A stretch of 64,000 nt of DNA from Paraburkholderia sediminicola (GTDB taxonomy: Bacteria > Pseudomonadota > Gammaproteobacteria > Burkholderiales > Burkholderiaceae): assembly GCF_902859805.1 (NCBI RefSeq), contig NZ_CADIKC010000010.1, forward strand, positions 186,001 through 250,000. Reading direction: 5' to 3'. Under the pieces are notes generated by a model that worked only from the letters and a program-made list of their open reading frames with translations, was not told where the DNA came from and ran no database searches. Below, piece by piece: positions 35,612 to 45,299 of the stretch. How positions within the stretch are numbered: the stretch's first letter is position 1; the number at the start of each line of letters is the position of its first letter. The position numbers were made by a program, and so were the translations under genes.

Positions 35612-36763
35612 ATGTCGACCTGGTTACTTCCCGAGAATATCGCCGACGTGCTGCCGTCGGAAGCACGCAAGATCGAAGAGTTGCGGCGCCATTTGCTGGA
35701 CCGTTTCCGCTCGTACGGCTATGAGATGGTCATGCCGCCGCTGCTCGAGTACATCGAGTCGCTGCTGACCGGCGGTGGACACGATCTGAATCTGCGCACG
35801 TTCAAGCTCGTCGATCAGATGTCCGGGCGCACGCTCGGTTTGCGCGCCGACATTACGCCGCAGGTCGCGCGTATCGACGCGCACCTGCTGAATCGTCAGG
35901 GCGTGACGCGCCTTTGCTATGCCGGCAATGTGGCGCATACGCGTCCGCGCGGCCTGCACGCCACGCGTGAGCAAATCCAGATCGGCGCGGAAATCTACGG
36001 TCACGCCGGTCTTGAAGCGGATCTGGAAATCCAGCAGTTGATGCTCGACGCGCTGCATCTGGCCGGCCTCGCGAAAGTGCGGCTCGATCTGTGTCATGCA
36101 GGCGTGCTTGCCGCGTTGATCGAAGGGGAGCCTGCTGCTGCCGAGCTCGGCCAGTCACTCTACGACGCGCTGGCCGGCAAGGATGTGCCGCGCCTCGTCG
36201 AGCTGACCGCCAATCTCACGCCGGTCACGCGCGATGCGTTGCGCTCGCTGCCGACGCTCTACGGTGACGCGTCGGTACTCGACGAAGCCCGTGCACGCTT
36301 GCCGAACGCACCGGCTATCGCCCGCGCGCTCGACGATCTCGCATTCCTCGCGAGCCAGGTGAACGGCGCCGAAGTGATGATCGACCTGGCCGATTTGCGC
36401 GGCTACGCGTACCACAGCGGCGTGATGTTCTCGGCCTATGTGGACGGCGTGCCGAACGCGGTTGCGCGCGGCGGCCGTTATGACCACGTCGGCCAGGCCT
36501 ACGGCCGCGCACGCGCGGCAACCGGCTTCTCGCTCGATCTGCGTGAGGTTGCTCGCATTTCGCCCGTTGAAGCCCGTAGCAGCGCGATTCTCGCGCCGTG
36601 GCAGCACGACGAAGCGTTGCGCGCCAGCGTCGCCGCGCTACGTAACGCTGGCGAAGTCGTGATCCAGGCGTTGCCCGGTCATGAACACGATCTCGACGAA
36701 TTCGCGTGTGACCGCGTGTTGGTCGAGCGCAACGGCGCGTGGGTCGTCGAACCCCGTTCCTGA
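35612..36763 (+). CDS. hisZ: ATP phosphoribosyltransferase regulatory subunit HisZ
   Basis: HisRS-like protein that forms a complex with short HisG for the first step of histidine synthesis; it has no aminoacylation role. The 383 residues start STWLLPENIADVLPSEARKIEELR and keep the class II core (TFKLVDQMSGRTLGLRADIT, GGRYDHVG). ATG 35612 is chosen; the frame is open 204 bases further upstream without similarity. Its presence implies a short-form hisG elsewhere in the genome. Confidence 0.95.
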   Translation: MSTWLLPENIADVLPSEARKIEELRRHLLDRFRSYGYEMVMPPLLEYIESLLTGGGHDLNLRTFKLVDQMSGRTLGLRADITPQVARIDAHLLNRQGVTRLCYAGNVAHTRPRGLHATREQIQIGAEIYGHAGLEADLEIQQLMLDALHLAGLAKVRLDLCHAGVLAALIEGEPAAAELGQSLYDALAGKDVPRLVELTANLTPVTRDALRSLPTLYGDASVLDEARARLPNAPAIARALDDLAFLASQVNGAEVMIDLADLRGYAYHSGVMFSAYVDGVPNAVARGGRYDHVGQAYGRARAATGFSLDLREVARISPVEARSSAILAPWQHDEALRASVAALRNAGEVVIQALPGHEHDLDEFACDRVLVERNGAWVVEPRS

Positions 36764-36837
36764 GCGCGAATCGATGGACCGCCTGAGGGGTATCCCAAGG
36801 GCATTTCAGAAGGCGTCCAAAGCGTCGCCGGACCCGG

Positions 36838-36862
36838 CGCGGCCCCTCGCCGCGCTATTTTC
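36838..36862 (+). terminator. probable terminator after hisZ
   Basis: Seven-base stem (36838-36844 with 36850-36856), loop CCCTC, then TATTTT. Confidence 0.65.
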
Positions 36863-36932
36863 CCTATACCCACCATAACGTGCATACCGTTGAGCGGAAA
36901 CGGAAAAATTCGGAAGGTTCCGCGAACATAGG

Positions 36933-36938
36933 TAGAAT
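36933..36938 (+). promoter_or_regulatory. -10 element of the purA promoter
   Basis: TAGAAT 27 bases before purA, followed by a short T run near the expected start point. Confidence 0.5.
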
Positions 36939-36965
36939 ACGTTTTTAACCAGCTTACGAAACAAC

Positions 36966-38312
<1,347 letters not shown>

Positions 38313-38315
38313 GCC

Positions 38316-38906
38316 ATGGTGCAAGGTGTACCCATGATTGCGATGAAAGATCCGCGCAACGACGACAAGAACCTGTGGGTCGGCTGGGACGAATATCACC
38401 GGCTGATCGAACTGCTGGCGTTGCAGGTGCATGAATCGGGCTGGAAGTTCGACAAGATTCTGTGTCTTGCGCGCGGCGGTTTGCGCGTCGGCGATCAGCT
38501 CTCGCGTATTTACGATCTGCCGCTGGCGATTCTCGCCACCAGTTCGTATCGTGAGGCGGCTGGCACGGAGCAGGGCGAGCTCGACATCGCGCAATACATC
38601 ACGATGACGCGCGGCGAGTTGCACGGCAACGTGCTGCTGGTCGACGATCTGGTCGATTCGGGTGTGACGTTGGCACGCGTGCAGGCGCATCTGAAAGAAC
38701 GCTATCCGGCGATCACCGCGGTGCGCTCGGCTGTGCTCTGGTACAAGGGCTGCTCGAAAGTGAAGCCTGACTATCATGTGCAGTATCTGCCTACCAATCC
38801 GTGGATTCACCAGCCGTTCGAGGAATGGGACACGGTTCGTCCGCATAACCTCGGCGCGTGGATCAAACGCGGTATGCAGCAGGACCAGGAGTCGTCGGGC
38901 ACGTGA
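38316..38906 (+). CDS. purine-type phosphoribosyltransferase
   Basis: A 196-residue type I PRT-fold protein with the PRPP loop VLLVDDLVDSGVTL, an early CLARGGLRVGDQLS (PPi loop) and a C-terminal hood ending NPWIHQPFEEWD, which resembles xanthine/hypoxanthine phosphoribosyltransferases of the Gpt/Hpt-like group. Position three bases after purA supports purine salvage. ATG 38316 has AAGG eight bases upstream; ATG 38334 (MIAMKD) has AAGGTG five bases upstream and is also likely. The base it uses is not determined by what I can see. Confidence 0.88.
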   Translation: MVQGVPMIAMKDPRNDDKNLWVGWDEYHRLIELLALQVHESGWKFDKILCLARGGLRVGDQLSRIYDLPLAILATSSYREAAGTEQGELDIAQYITMTRGELHGNVLLVDDLVDSGVTLARVQAHLKERYPAITAVRSAVLWYKGCSKVKPDYHVQYLPTNPWIHQPFEEWDTVRPHNLGAWIKRGMQQDQESSGT

Positions 38907-38960
38907 TGCGCGCTACGACGTCGTGTGTATCGCGTCGTATCCCGTGCAGTGCCTGCAAGA

Positions 38961-38987
38961 CGGAGCCCGATTGGGCTCCGTTTTTTT
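38961..38987 (+). terminator. terminator after the phosphoribosyltransferase gene
   Basis: Perfect eight-base stem CGGAGCCC/GGGCTCCG, loop GATT, seven T. Ends the purA unit. Confidence 0.95.
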
Positions 38988-39085
38988 ATGTGCATTATGT
39001 GTCCGCCGTATGTCCCGCAAAGGGTGCCTCGCAAAACGCGCATGCCGCGCCGACGAAACGCCTGACGCAGCAGACGCGCCTAAAT

Positions 39086-39102
39086 CGCAGTGCTACACTG
39101 CG
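39086..39102. promoter_or_regulatory. inverted repeat upstream of kup
   Basis: CGCAGTG-CTA-CACTGCG, seven-base perfect arms, about 105 bases before kup; no T run follows. It contains a TACACT at 39094-39099 that could itself be a -10. The rest of the 219-base gap shows no gene. Confidence 0.45.
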
Positions 39103-39157
39103 CGGACCATCCACGTGGTGTATCCACAACAAGCCGGGCGGCGCTAGGCGGGCAGTT

Positions 39158-39163
39158 TAGAAT
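39158..39163 (+). promoter_or_regulatory. -10 element of the kup promoter
   Basis: TAGAAT in the context TTAGAATAGCGG, 44 bases before kup. Confidence 0.5.
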
Positions 39164-39206
39164 AGCGGTCGTTTTTTCCGCTCAGGGAACGGATTTCCTC
39201 GCGTCT

Positions 39207-41093
39207 ATGACAGATAACAATCACGTGCACAAACAGCCTCTGCCTTCCCTCGCGATTGCTGCGATCGGAGTGGTGTTCGGCGATATCGGCACGAGCCCGC
39301 TGTACTCGCTGAAAGAAGCTTTCAGCCCGTCACATGGCATTCCGCTGACTGATCAATCAATTCTGGGTGTGATCTCGCTGCTGTTCTGGGCGATCGTGAT
39401 CGTGGTCGGCATCAAGTACGTCCTGTTCGTGATGCGCGCCGACAACAACGGCGAAGGCGGCGTCCTCGCGCTGATGGCGCTGGCGCTGCGCTCTCTTGAC
39501 CAGAAGTCGAAAATGGCCGGCCTGTTGATGATGCTCGGCATTTTCGGCGCCTGCATGTTCTATGGCGACGCGGTGATTACGCCCGCCATTTCAGTGATCT
39601 CGGCGGTCGAAGGTCTTGAGATCGCGGCGCCCAATCTGTCTCATCTGGTGCTGCCGCTCACGATGGTGATCCTCGTGCTGCTGTTCTGGATTCAGCGGCA
39701 CGGAACGGCCACCGTCGGGCGCCTGTTCGGCCCGATCATGGTGCTGTGGTTCGTGGTGCTCGCCGCGCTCGGCCTGTGGCACATCCTGCAGTCGCCGAAC
39801 GTGATCCGCGCACTGAACCCGTACTACGCCTACACCTTTATGGCGGCGCACGTGTTGCAGGCTTACGTGGTGCTCGGCTCGGTCGTGCTGGTGCTGACGG
39901 GCGCCGAAGCGCTATACGCCGACATGGGCCACTTCGGTGCGAAGCCGATCCGCATGGCCTGGTACTTCCTCGTGATGCCTTCGCTTGTGCTGAACTATTT
40001 CGGTCAGGGCGCGCTGCTGATGCACGACCCGAAGGCGATCGAAAACCCGTTCTTCCTGCTCGCACCGGACTGGGCGCTGCTGCCGCTCGTGGTGCTGTCC
40101 ACGGTTGCGACCGTGATCGCGTCGCAGGCGGTGATTTCCGGCGCGTATTCGTTGACGAGCCAGGCGATCCAGCTCGGCTACGTGCCGCGTATGAAAATCC
40201 TGCACACGTCGGAACTGGCGATCGGCCAGATCTATGTGCCGGTGGTGAACTGGATGCTGCTGTTCATCATTCTGTGCATCGTGATTGCGTTCAAGAGCTC
40301 GGACAATCTCGCCGCCGCGTACGGTATTGCGGTGACGGCCACCATGGTCATCACCACGGTTCTGGCCTGTGTCGTCATGGTGAACGTGTGGAACTGGAAC
40401 AAGTTCCTCGTGGCGTTGATCATCGGCGTGTTCATGGCGGTCGACTTAGGCTTTTTCGGCGCCAATCTGCTCAAGGTCGCGGAAGGTGGCTGGCTGCCGC
40501 TCGGCATCGGCGCGCTCCTGTTCTTCCTGCTGATGACCTGGTTCAAGGGCAGGATGATCGTCAAGGAGCGTACGGCGGCTGACGGCATTCCGCTTATGCC
40601 GTTCCTGCAGGGTCTGCTCGCCCATCCTCCGCATCGTGTGTCGGGTACCGCGATCTATCTGACGGGCAGCGATTCCCTCGTGCCGGTGAGCTTGCTGCAC
40701 AACCTGAAGCACAACAAGGTGCTTCACGAGCGCACGATTTTCCTGACTTTCATGACGCTGGATATCCCGTATGTGAATGATGCGGAGCGCGTGACGGTGA
40801 AGGATCTGAACGGCGGCTTGTTCCTCGTCAAGGCAGCGTACGGTTTCAACGAAACGCCCGACGTGAAGGCTGTGTTGCTCGAAGTCGGCCGCACGCACGA
40901 CATGACCTTCGAGTTGATGGACACGTCGTTCTTCCTCGCCCGTGAAACGGTCGTGCCGACGCAGTTGCCTGGCATGTCGGTGTGGCGCGAACGTGTGTTC
41001 GCATGGATGCATCAGAACGCCGCGAAGCCGACCGACTTCTTTAGCATTCCCGCCAACCGGGTGGTGGAGTTGGGGACGAAGATCGAGATCTGA
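39207..41093 (+). CDS. kup: potassium transport protein Kup
   Basis: Low-affinity proton-coupled potassium uptake system of the inner membrane. The 628 residues start with a short polar tail, then GVVFGDIGTSPLYSLKEAF, the family hallmark, about 12 membrane helices, and a soluble C-terminal domain of roughly 170 residues. ATG 39207 is chosen over an open frame beginning at 39090 because it gives the usual Kup length and start. It stands alone between two terminators. Confidence 0.97.
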   Translation: MTDNNHVHKQPLPSLAIAAIGVVFGDIGTSPLYSLKEAFSPSHGIPLTDQSILGVISLLFWAIVIVVGIKYVLFVMRADNNGEGGVLALMALALRSLDQKSKMAGLLMMLGIFGACMFYGDAVITPAISVISAVEGLEIAAPNLSHLVLPLTMVILVLLFWIQRHGTATVGRLFGPIMVLWFVVLAALGLWHILQSPNVIRALNPYYAYTFMAAHVLQAYVVLGSVVLVLTGAEALYADMGHFGAKPIRMAWYFLVMPSLVLNYFGQGALLMHDPKAIENPFFLLAPDWALLPLVVLSTVATVIASQAVISGAYSLTSQAIQLGYVPRMKILHTSELAIGQIYVPVVNWMLLFIILCIVIAFKSSDNLAAAYGIAVTATMVITTVLACVVMVNVWNWNKFLVALIIGVFMAVDLGFFGANLLKVAEGGWLPLGIGALLFFLLMTWFKGRMIVKERTAADGIPLMPFLQGLLAHPPHRVSGTAIYLTGSDSLVPVSLLHNLKHNKVLHERTIFLTFMTLDIPYVNDAERVTVKDLNGGLFLVKAAYGFNETPDVKAVLLEVGRTHDMTFELMDTSFFLARETVVPTQLPGMSVWRERVFAWMHQNAAKPTDFFSIPANRVVELGTKIEI

Positions 41094-41132
41094 CGCGCCT
41101 TGCATGTGAAGGCGCGGTAAGCGACAAGAGAT

Positions 41133-41166
41133 AAAAAAAGCCCACGCAATTGCGTGGGCTTTTTTT
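41133..41166. terminator. bidirectional terminator between kup and tex
   Basis: Perfect 20-base palindrome at 41140-41159 (GCCCACGCAA with TTGCGTGGGC), seven A before and seven T after; ends both converging genes. Confidence 0.95.
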
Positions 41167-41222
41167 CTGCCCAGTCATCGTGGATGCCAGTGCGTGAGCG
41201 AATCACGCACTGACGAACCCAC

Positions 41223-43574
41223 TTACTTCTGCTTGAGCTTGGCGAATGCCGCGGCCATTGCGCCGCCTGCTTCCGGCTCACGCGAGCGCTGTTGCTGCGC
41301 GCCGCGGCCAGCGCCACCTGAGCGGCTCGAACCGCCACGATCCTGCTGGGCGCCGCCACCGCTGCGCGGTGCGGCTGCTGCGCCAAACTCGTCGTCCAGA
41401 CGCATGGTCAGCGCGATACGCTGGCGCTTCACGTCGACTTCCAGCACCTTCACCTTGACGATCTGACCGGCCTTGACCACTTCGTGCGGGTCCTTGATGA
41501 ACTTCGTCGACATGGCCGACACGTGCACGAGACCGTCCTGATGCACGCCGATGTCGACGAACGCCCCGAAGGCTGCCACGTTCGTCACGACGCCTTCGAG
41601 CACCATGCCCGGCGTCAGGTCGCTGACCTTCTCGACGCCTTCACGGAAGGTCGCGGTTTTGAACTCGGGGCGCGGGTCGCGGCCCGGCTTTTCGAGTTCC
41701 AGCAGAATGTCGCGCACGGTCGGCAGACCGAAACGTTCGTCGACGAATTCTGCCGGCGAGAGGCCGCGCAGCGCGTCGCGATTGCCGAGCACTTCGCCGA
41801 CATGCTTGCTGATCTTCGCGAGCATGCGTTCCACGACCGGATAGGCTTCCGGGTGAACCGACGAACGGTCGAGCGGGTTCTCGCCGTTGTTGATGCGCAG
41901 GAAACCAGCGGCCTGTTCGAAGGTCTTGTCGCCTAGGCGCGGCACCTTGCGCAGATGTTCGCGCGACGGGAACGGGCCGTTAGCATCGCGATAGTCGACG
42001 ATGTTGCGAGCCAGCGTCGCGTTCAAACCCGACACGCGCGCGAGCAATGCGACCGACGCCGTATTGGCGTCCACGCCGACCGCGTTCACGCAATCCTCGA
42101 CCACTGCGTCGAGCGAGCGGGCCAGTTCGCGTTGATTCACGTCATGCTGGTATTGGCCGACGCCGATTGCCTTCGGTTCGATCTTCACCAGTTCCGCGAG
42201 CGGATCCTGCAGACGGCGCGCAATCGACACCGCGCCGCGCAGCGACACGTCCATGTCCGGGAACTCCTTCGCCGCGAGTTCGGAGGCCGAGTACACCGAC
42301 GCGCCGGCTTCGGAGACAACGATCTTCTGCAGCTTGAATTCCGGATGACGCGCGATCAGTTCGCTCGCGAGCTTGTCCGTTTCCCGCGAGGCCGTGCCGT
42401 TGCCGATACTGATCAGCTCAGCCTGCGTTTGCGCGCAGATACGCGCCAGTTTCGCAATCGAGCCGTCCCAGTCGCGACGCGGCTCGTGGGGATAGATCAC
42501 GTCGGTGGCGAGCACCTTGCCGGTCCGATCGACCACAGCGACTTTCACGCCGGTGCGCATGCCCGGATCGAGGCCGATCACGGCCTTCGGTCCGGCGGGC
42601 GCGGCGAGCAGCAGGTCCTTCAGGTTGCGCGCGAACACGCGAATCGCTTCATGTTCGGCTTCGTCGCGCAGATTGGTCAGCAATTCGTTTTCGATATGCG
42701 GTTGCACCTTCACGCGCCAGCACCAGCGGCACACGTCGGCGAGCCACTTGTCGCCCGGGCGGTTCTGATTGGCGATGCCGAAGTGACGGGCGATCAACGC
42801 TTCGCCCGGATGCGGCACCTGCGCGTCGAGTTCTTCGCCGAGGCCCAGCTTGACCATCAGCACGCCCGCATTGCGGCCGCGGAACAGGGCCAGCGCGCGA
42901 TGCGACGGCACGGTGCGGATGGTTTCCGCGTAATCGTAGTAATCGCGGAATTTTTCTTCTTCCGCGTTTTCCTTGCCCTCGACCACTTTCGACGACACCA
43001 CGCCCTGGTTGAACAGGTAATCGCGCAGCTTGCCGAGCAGATCCGCGGTTTCGCCGAACTGTTCGGACAAGATGTCGCGCGCGCCGTCGAGCGCGGCCTT
43101 GATGTCGGCGACGCCTTTCTCGGCGTCCACGTAGGCGGCGGCTTCGGTTTGCGGGTCGAGCAGGGGATTAGCCAGCAGCGCATCGGCGAGCGGCTGCAGA
43201 CCGGCTTCGCGGGCGATCTGCGCGCGCGTGCGGCGCTTCGGTTTATAGGGGAGATACAGGTCTTCCAGCACCTGCTTGCTGTCGGCGCCTTCGATCGCGG
43301 CGCGCAGCTCGTCGGTGAGCTTGCCCTGTTCGTCGATGCTCGCGATGATCGTGGCGCGCCGGTCTTCCAGCTCGCGCAGGTACAGCAGGCGCTCCTCGAG
43401 ATTACGCAGTTGCGTGTCGTCGAGATTGTCGGTCACTTCCTTCCGGTAGCGGGCGATGAACGGAACAGTCGCTCCTTCGTCGAGAAGTTGCACCGCGGCC
43501 GCGACCTGGCGCGGCTGGACGGACAGTTCGGCGGCGATGCGCTGTACGATCTTGAGTGCTACGGTTTCCGTCAT
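41223..43574 (-). CDS. tex: Tex-family transcription accessory / RNA-binding protein
   Basis: S1-domain nucleic-acid-binding protein; homologues affect toxin gene expression and transcript handling. From ATG 43574 (MTETVALKIV) the 783 residues contain the helical Tex N-terminus, a YqgF-like RNase H fold (VIGLDPGMRTGVKVAVVD), helix-hairpin-helix repeats (NPLDRSSVHPE region) and an S1 domain (LTPGMVLEGVVTNVAAFGAF). The C-terminal 60 residues are Gly/Gln/Arg-rich, with repeated RGG-like and Q-rich bits. The frame runs 162 bases further upstream without family similarity. Confidence 0.96.
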   Translation of the reverse strand: MTETVALKIVQRIAAELSVQPRQVAAAVQLLDEGATVPFIARYRKEVTDNLDDTQLRNLEERLLYLRELEDRRATIIASIDEQGKLTDELRAAIEGADSKQVLEDLYLPYKPKRRTRAQIAREAGLQPLADALLANPLLDPQTEAAAYVDAEKGVADIKAALDGARDILSEQFGETADLLGKLRDYLFNQGVVSSKVVEGKENAEEEKFRDYYDYAETIRTVPSHRALALFRGRNAGVLMVKLGLGEELDAQVPHPGEALIARHFGIANQNRPGDKWLADVCRWCWRVKVQPHIENELLTNLRDEAEHEAIRVFARNLKDLLLAAPAGPKAVIGLDPGMRTGVKVAVVDRTGKVLATDVIYPHEPRRDWDGSIAKLARICAQTQAELISIGNGTASRETDKLASELIARHPEFKLQKIVVSEAGASVYSASELAAKEFPDMDVSLRGAVSIARRLQDPLAELVKIEPKAIGVGQYQHDVNQRELARSLDAVVEDCVNAVGVDANTASVALLARVSGLNATLARNIVDYRDANGPFPSREHLRKVPRLGDKTFEQAAGFLRINNGENPLDRSSVHPEAYPVVERMLAKISKHVGEVLGNRDALRGLSPAEFVDERFGLPTVRDILLELEKPGRDPRPEFKTATFREGVEKVSDLTPGMVLEGVVTNVAAFGAFVDIGVHQDGLVHVSAMSTKFIKDPHEVVKAGQIVKVKVLEVDVKRQRIALTMRLDDEFGAAAAPRSGGGAQQDRGGSSRSGGAGRGAQQQRSREPEAGGAMAAAFAKLKQK

Positions 43575-43757
43575 AAGGTCTTGGTGTTCCTGCTGCTCAA
43601 TCAAAGGTCGCGCGGTAGCGGCACATGCCTGGTACATGCCAGACGCGCGCCGGGCCCACGTCGGGCACGCCGGTGCACGCTGGGCGTGCGCGCTGCGACC
43701 AGGTTGCTGGAGCGGGGCATTTTGCCATAAATGCAAAAGGGCTCAACCGCAGGGTGA

Positions 43758-43763
43758 TAGAAT
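43758..43763 (+). promoter_or_regulatory. -10-like TAGAAT before the Gln-rich protein gene
   Basis: TAGAAT in the gap between divergent tex and the gene starting near 43795; start of transcription would be near 43770. Confidence 0.45.
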
Positions 43764-43794
43764 TTCGGGCATGTTCCGTTGACCAATTACGACG

Positions 43795-44889
43795 TTGCCA
43801 ACCTCCTTGTCCCTCAACCGTCTGGACTCCCGCTTGGTCTCTCGCTTGTCACAATTACCGCTTTTTCTGACGCCGCGTCTGTCGCCTTTGTCGCGCTCGC
43901 CGCTTATATCGCTCACGTCGGCGTTGCGGTCCCTGTTCAGGTCAGCGCTTCCGTCCAATGGGATGTTGTTCGCTTCGTGCGCGTCGTGCGTCATGGCAGC
44001 TTCGCTGGCTGTGTCCGCGCCGGCCGTAGCGCAATCCGCAGCGCCGCTCGTGGCCGCCAGCAGTCTGGCGCCGGCAGCCGCTTCGGGCGCGCGGGCGGCG
44101 AGTGCGGCGGGCACAACGAGCACCTTGAACGCCACGGGCGCGGACAACGCCGACAACGCGGCATCGTCAGACAGCGCATTCGACGCGCGGCAGAAAGTCC
44201 TTGATCAGCGCACGGAGGAAAACAACTACCGTTACGCGGTCGCCGAGCACGATTGCTACAGTAAGTTCTTTGTCAACCACTGTCTGAACAAGGCGCGCGA
44301 CAGCATGCGCCTCGTGCAGGCTGACATTCGCAAGGAACAGCTCGCGCTCGACGGCGAGCAGCGTGTCCAGCGCGCCCGCCAGCGTGACGAGCAGGCAGCG
44401 CTCAAACGCGCCCAGGACGAAGCCAGCGCGCCGCAGCGTGCCGCTGACGACGCGCGTAACGCCCAGGCCTACGAAGACAAGCAGCGCCAACACCAGCTCG
44501 ACCAGGCGCAGCGCGCGGCCGAGGCGCCCCAGCGCGACGCCAACGCGCAAGCCTATCAGCAGAAGCTGCAACAGCATGCGCTGGATCAGGCGCAGCGCGG
44601 CATCAGTCCGTCGCAAGCCGCAGCCAACAGCCAGGCATACGACCAGAAGCAGGGCGACTTCCAGCGCAAGCTCGACGAAGCGCGTCAGCAGGGCGCGCAA
44701 AAGGCGCAGGAACGTGTCGAGAAGCAGCAGACCTTCGAGAAGAAGCAGGCCGATGCGGCGCAGCACAAAGCCGACGTCGAGGCTCGTCAGAAGCAGGCGG
44801 CCGAGAAAGCCGAGCAGAAACGTCAGGACCAGTTGAAAGAGCAACAGCAGCTTGAAGAACAGCAAAAGCAGCAGCAGGAGCAACAGTAG
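43795..44889 (+). CDS. Gln/Ala-rich exported coiled-coil protein of unknown function
   Basis: No family recognised. Residues 57-80 (MLFASCASCVMAASLAVS, then APAVAQ) look like a signal peptide with an A-V-A-type cleavage site. After an Ala/Ser linker, a conserved-looking part AEHDCYSKFFVNHCLNKARDS has two cysteines able to form a disulphide, and the rest (about residue 170 to the end) is a very long Gln/Ala/Lys/Glu/Arg-rich coiled coil with near-repeats of QAYxxKxxQHxLDQAQR. The start is uncertain: TTG 43795 gives 364 residues with a Ser/Leu/Arg-rich leader, ATG 43963 gives 308 and puts the signal at the N-terminus. I annotate the long form only as the outer limit. Confidence 0.7.
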   Translation: MPTSLSLNRLDSRLVSRLSQLPLFLTPRLSPLSRSPLISLTSALRSLFRSALPSNGMLFASCASCVMAASLAVSAPAVAQSAAPLVAASSLAPAAASGARAASAAGTTSTLNATGADNADNAASSDSAFDARQKVLDQRTEENNYRYAVAEHDCYSKFFVNHCLNKARDSMRLVQADIRKEQLALDGEQRVQRARQRDEQAALKRAQDEASAPQRAADDARNAQAYEDKQRQHQLDQAQRAAEAPQRDANAQAYQQKLQQHALDQAQRGISPSQAAANSQAYDQKQGDFQRKLDEARQQGAQKAQERVEKQQTFEKKQADAAQHKADVEARQKQAAEKAEQKRQDQLKEQQQLEEQQKQQQEQQ

Positions 44890-45017
44890 GTTTGCTGTGG
44901 CGGGTTCTGGTAGGGTAGTAGCCAGGCAGCAGTCGTCGTAACGCGTTTTAAGCCGGACAGCAACCTCAGGCATCGGGCTGCATACGCCGCCCGTGCCGCT
45001 TACGAGAGGAGGCGAGC

Positions 45018-45236
45018 ATGCGCGATCAACATCACGTCATCACCGCGGACACATTGCGCGACCGTATTCTGCAACTGGAATCGGAGCATAGTGGGCTCGA
45101 TCGCTTGATCGACCGAATGTCGGAAGAGCCCGGCATCGACGACTTCGAGTTGCAGCGCCTGAAAAAGCGCAAACTCAAAGTCAAGGACACCATCATCTTG
45201 CTGCAATTGCAGCTCGAACCGGACGCACGCGCCTGA
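45018..45236 (+). CDS. DUF465 (YdcH-like) small helical protein
   Basis: A 72-residue protein with the DUF465 pattern: LRDRILQLESEHSGLDRLIDRM, then FELQRLKKRKLKVKDTI, expected to form a helical hairpin. Function unknown in the family. A strong GAGGAGG lies just before ATG 45018. It sits between the Gln-rich protein gene and the helicase gene (63 bases to the helicase start), so it may be co-transcribed with the helicase. Confidence 0.88.
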   Translation: MRDQHHVITADTLRDRILQLESEHSGLDRLIDRMSEEPGIDDFELQRLKKRKLKVKDTIILLQLQLEPDARA

Positions 45237-45299
45237 GTTCGCGCCCTGGCAGGTGCCGGGTCGCGCCGCGCGCGCCGGACTTTGCAGGAAACGCTTGCC

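Noticed and set aside
41955..43730. 591-codon plus-strand frame opposite tex
   Set aside because: Antisense to conserved Tex domains and without start signals.
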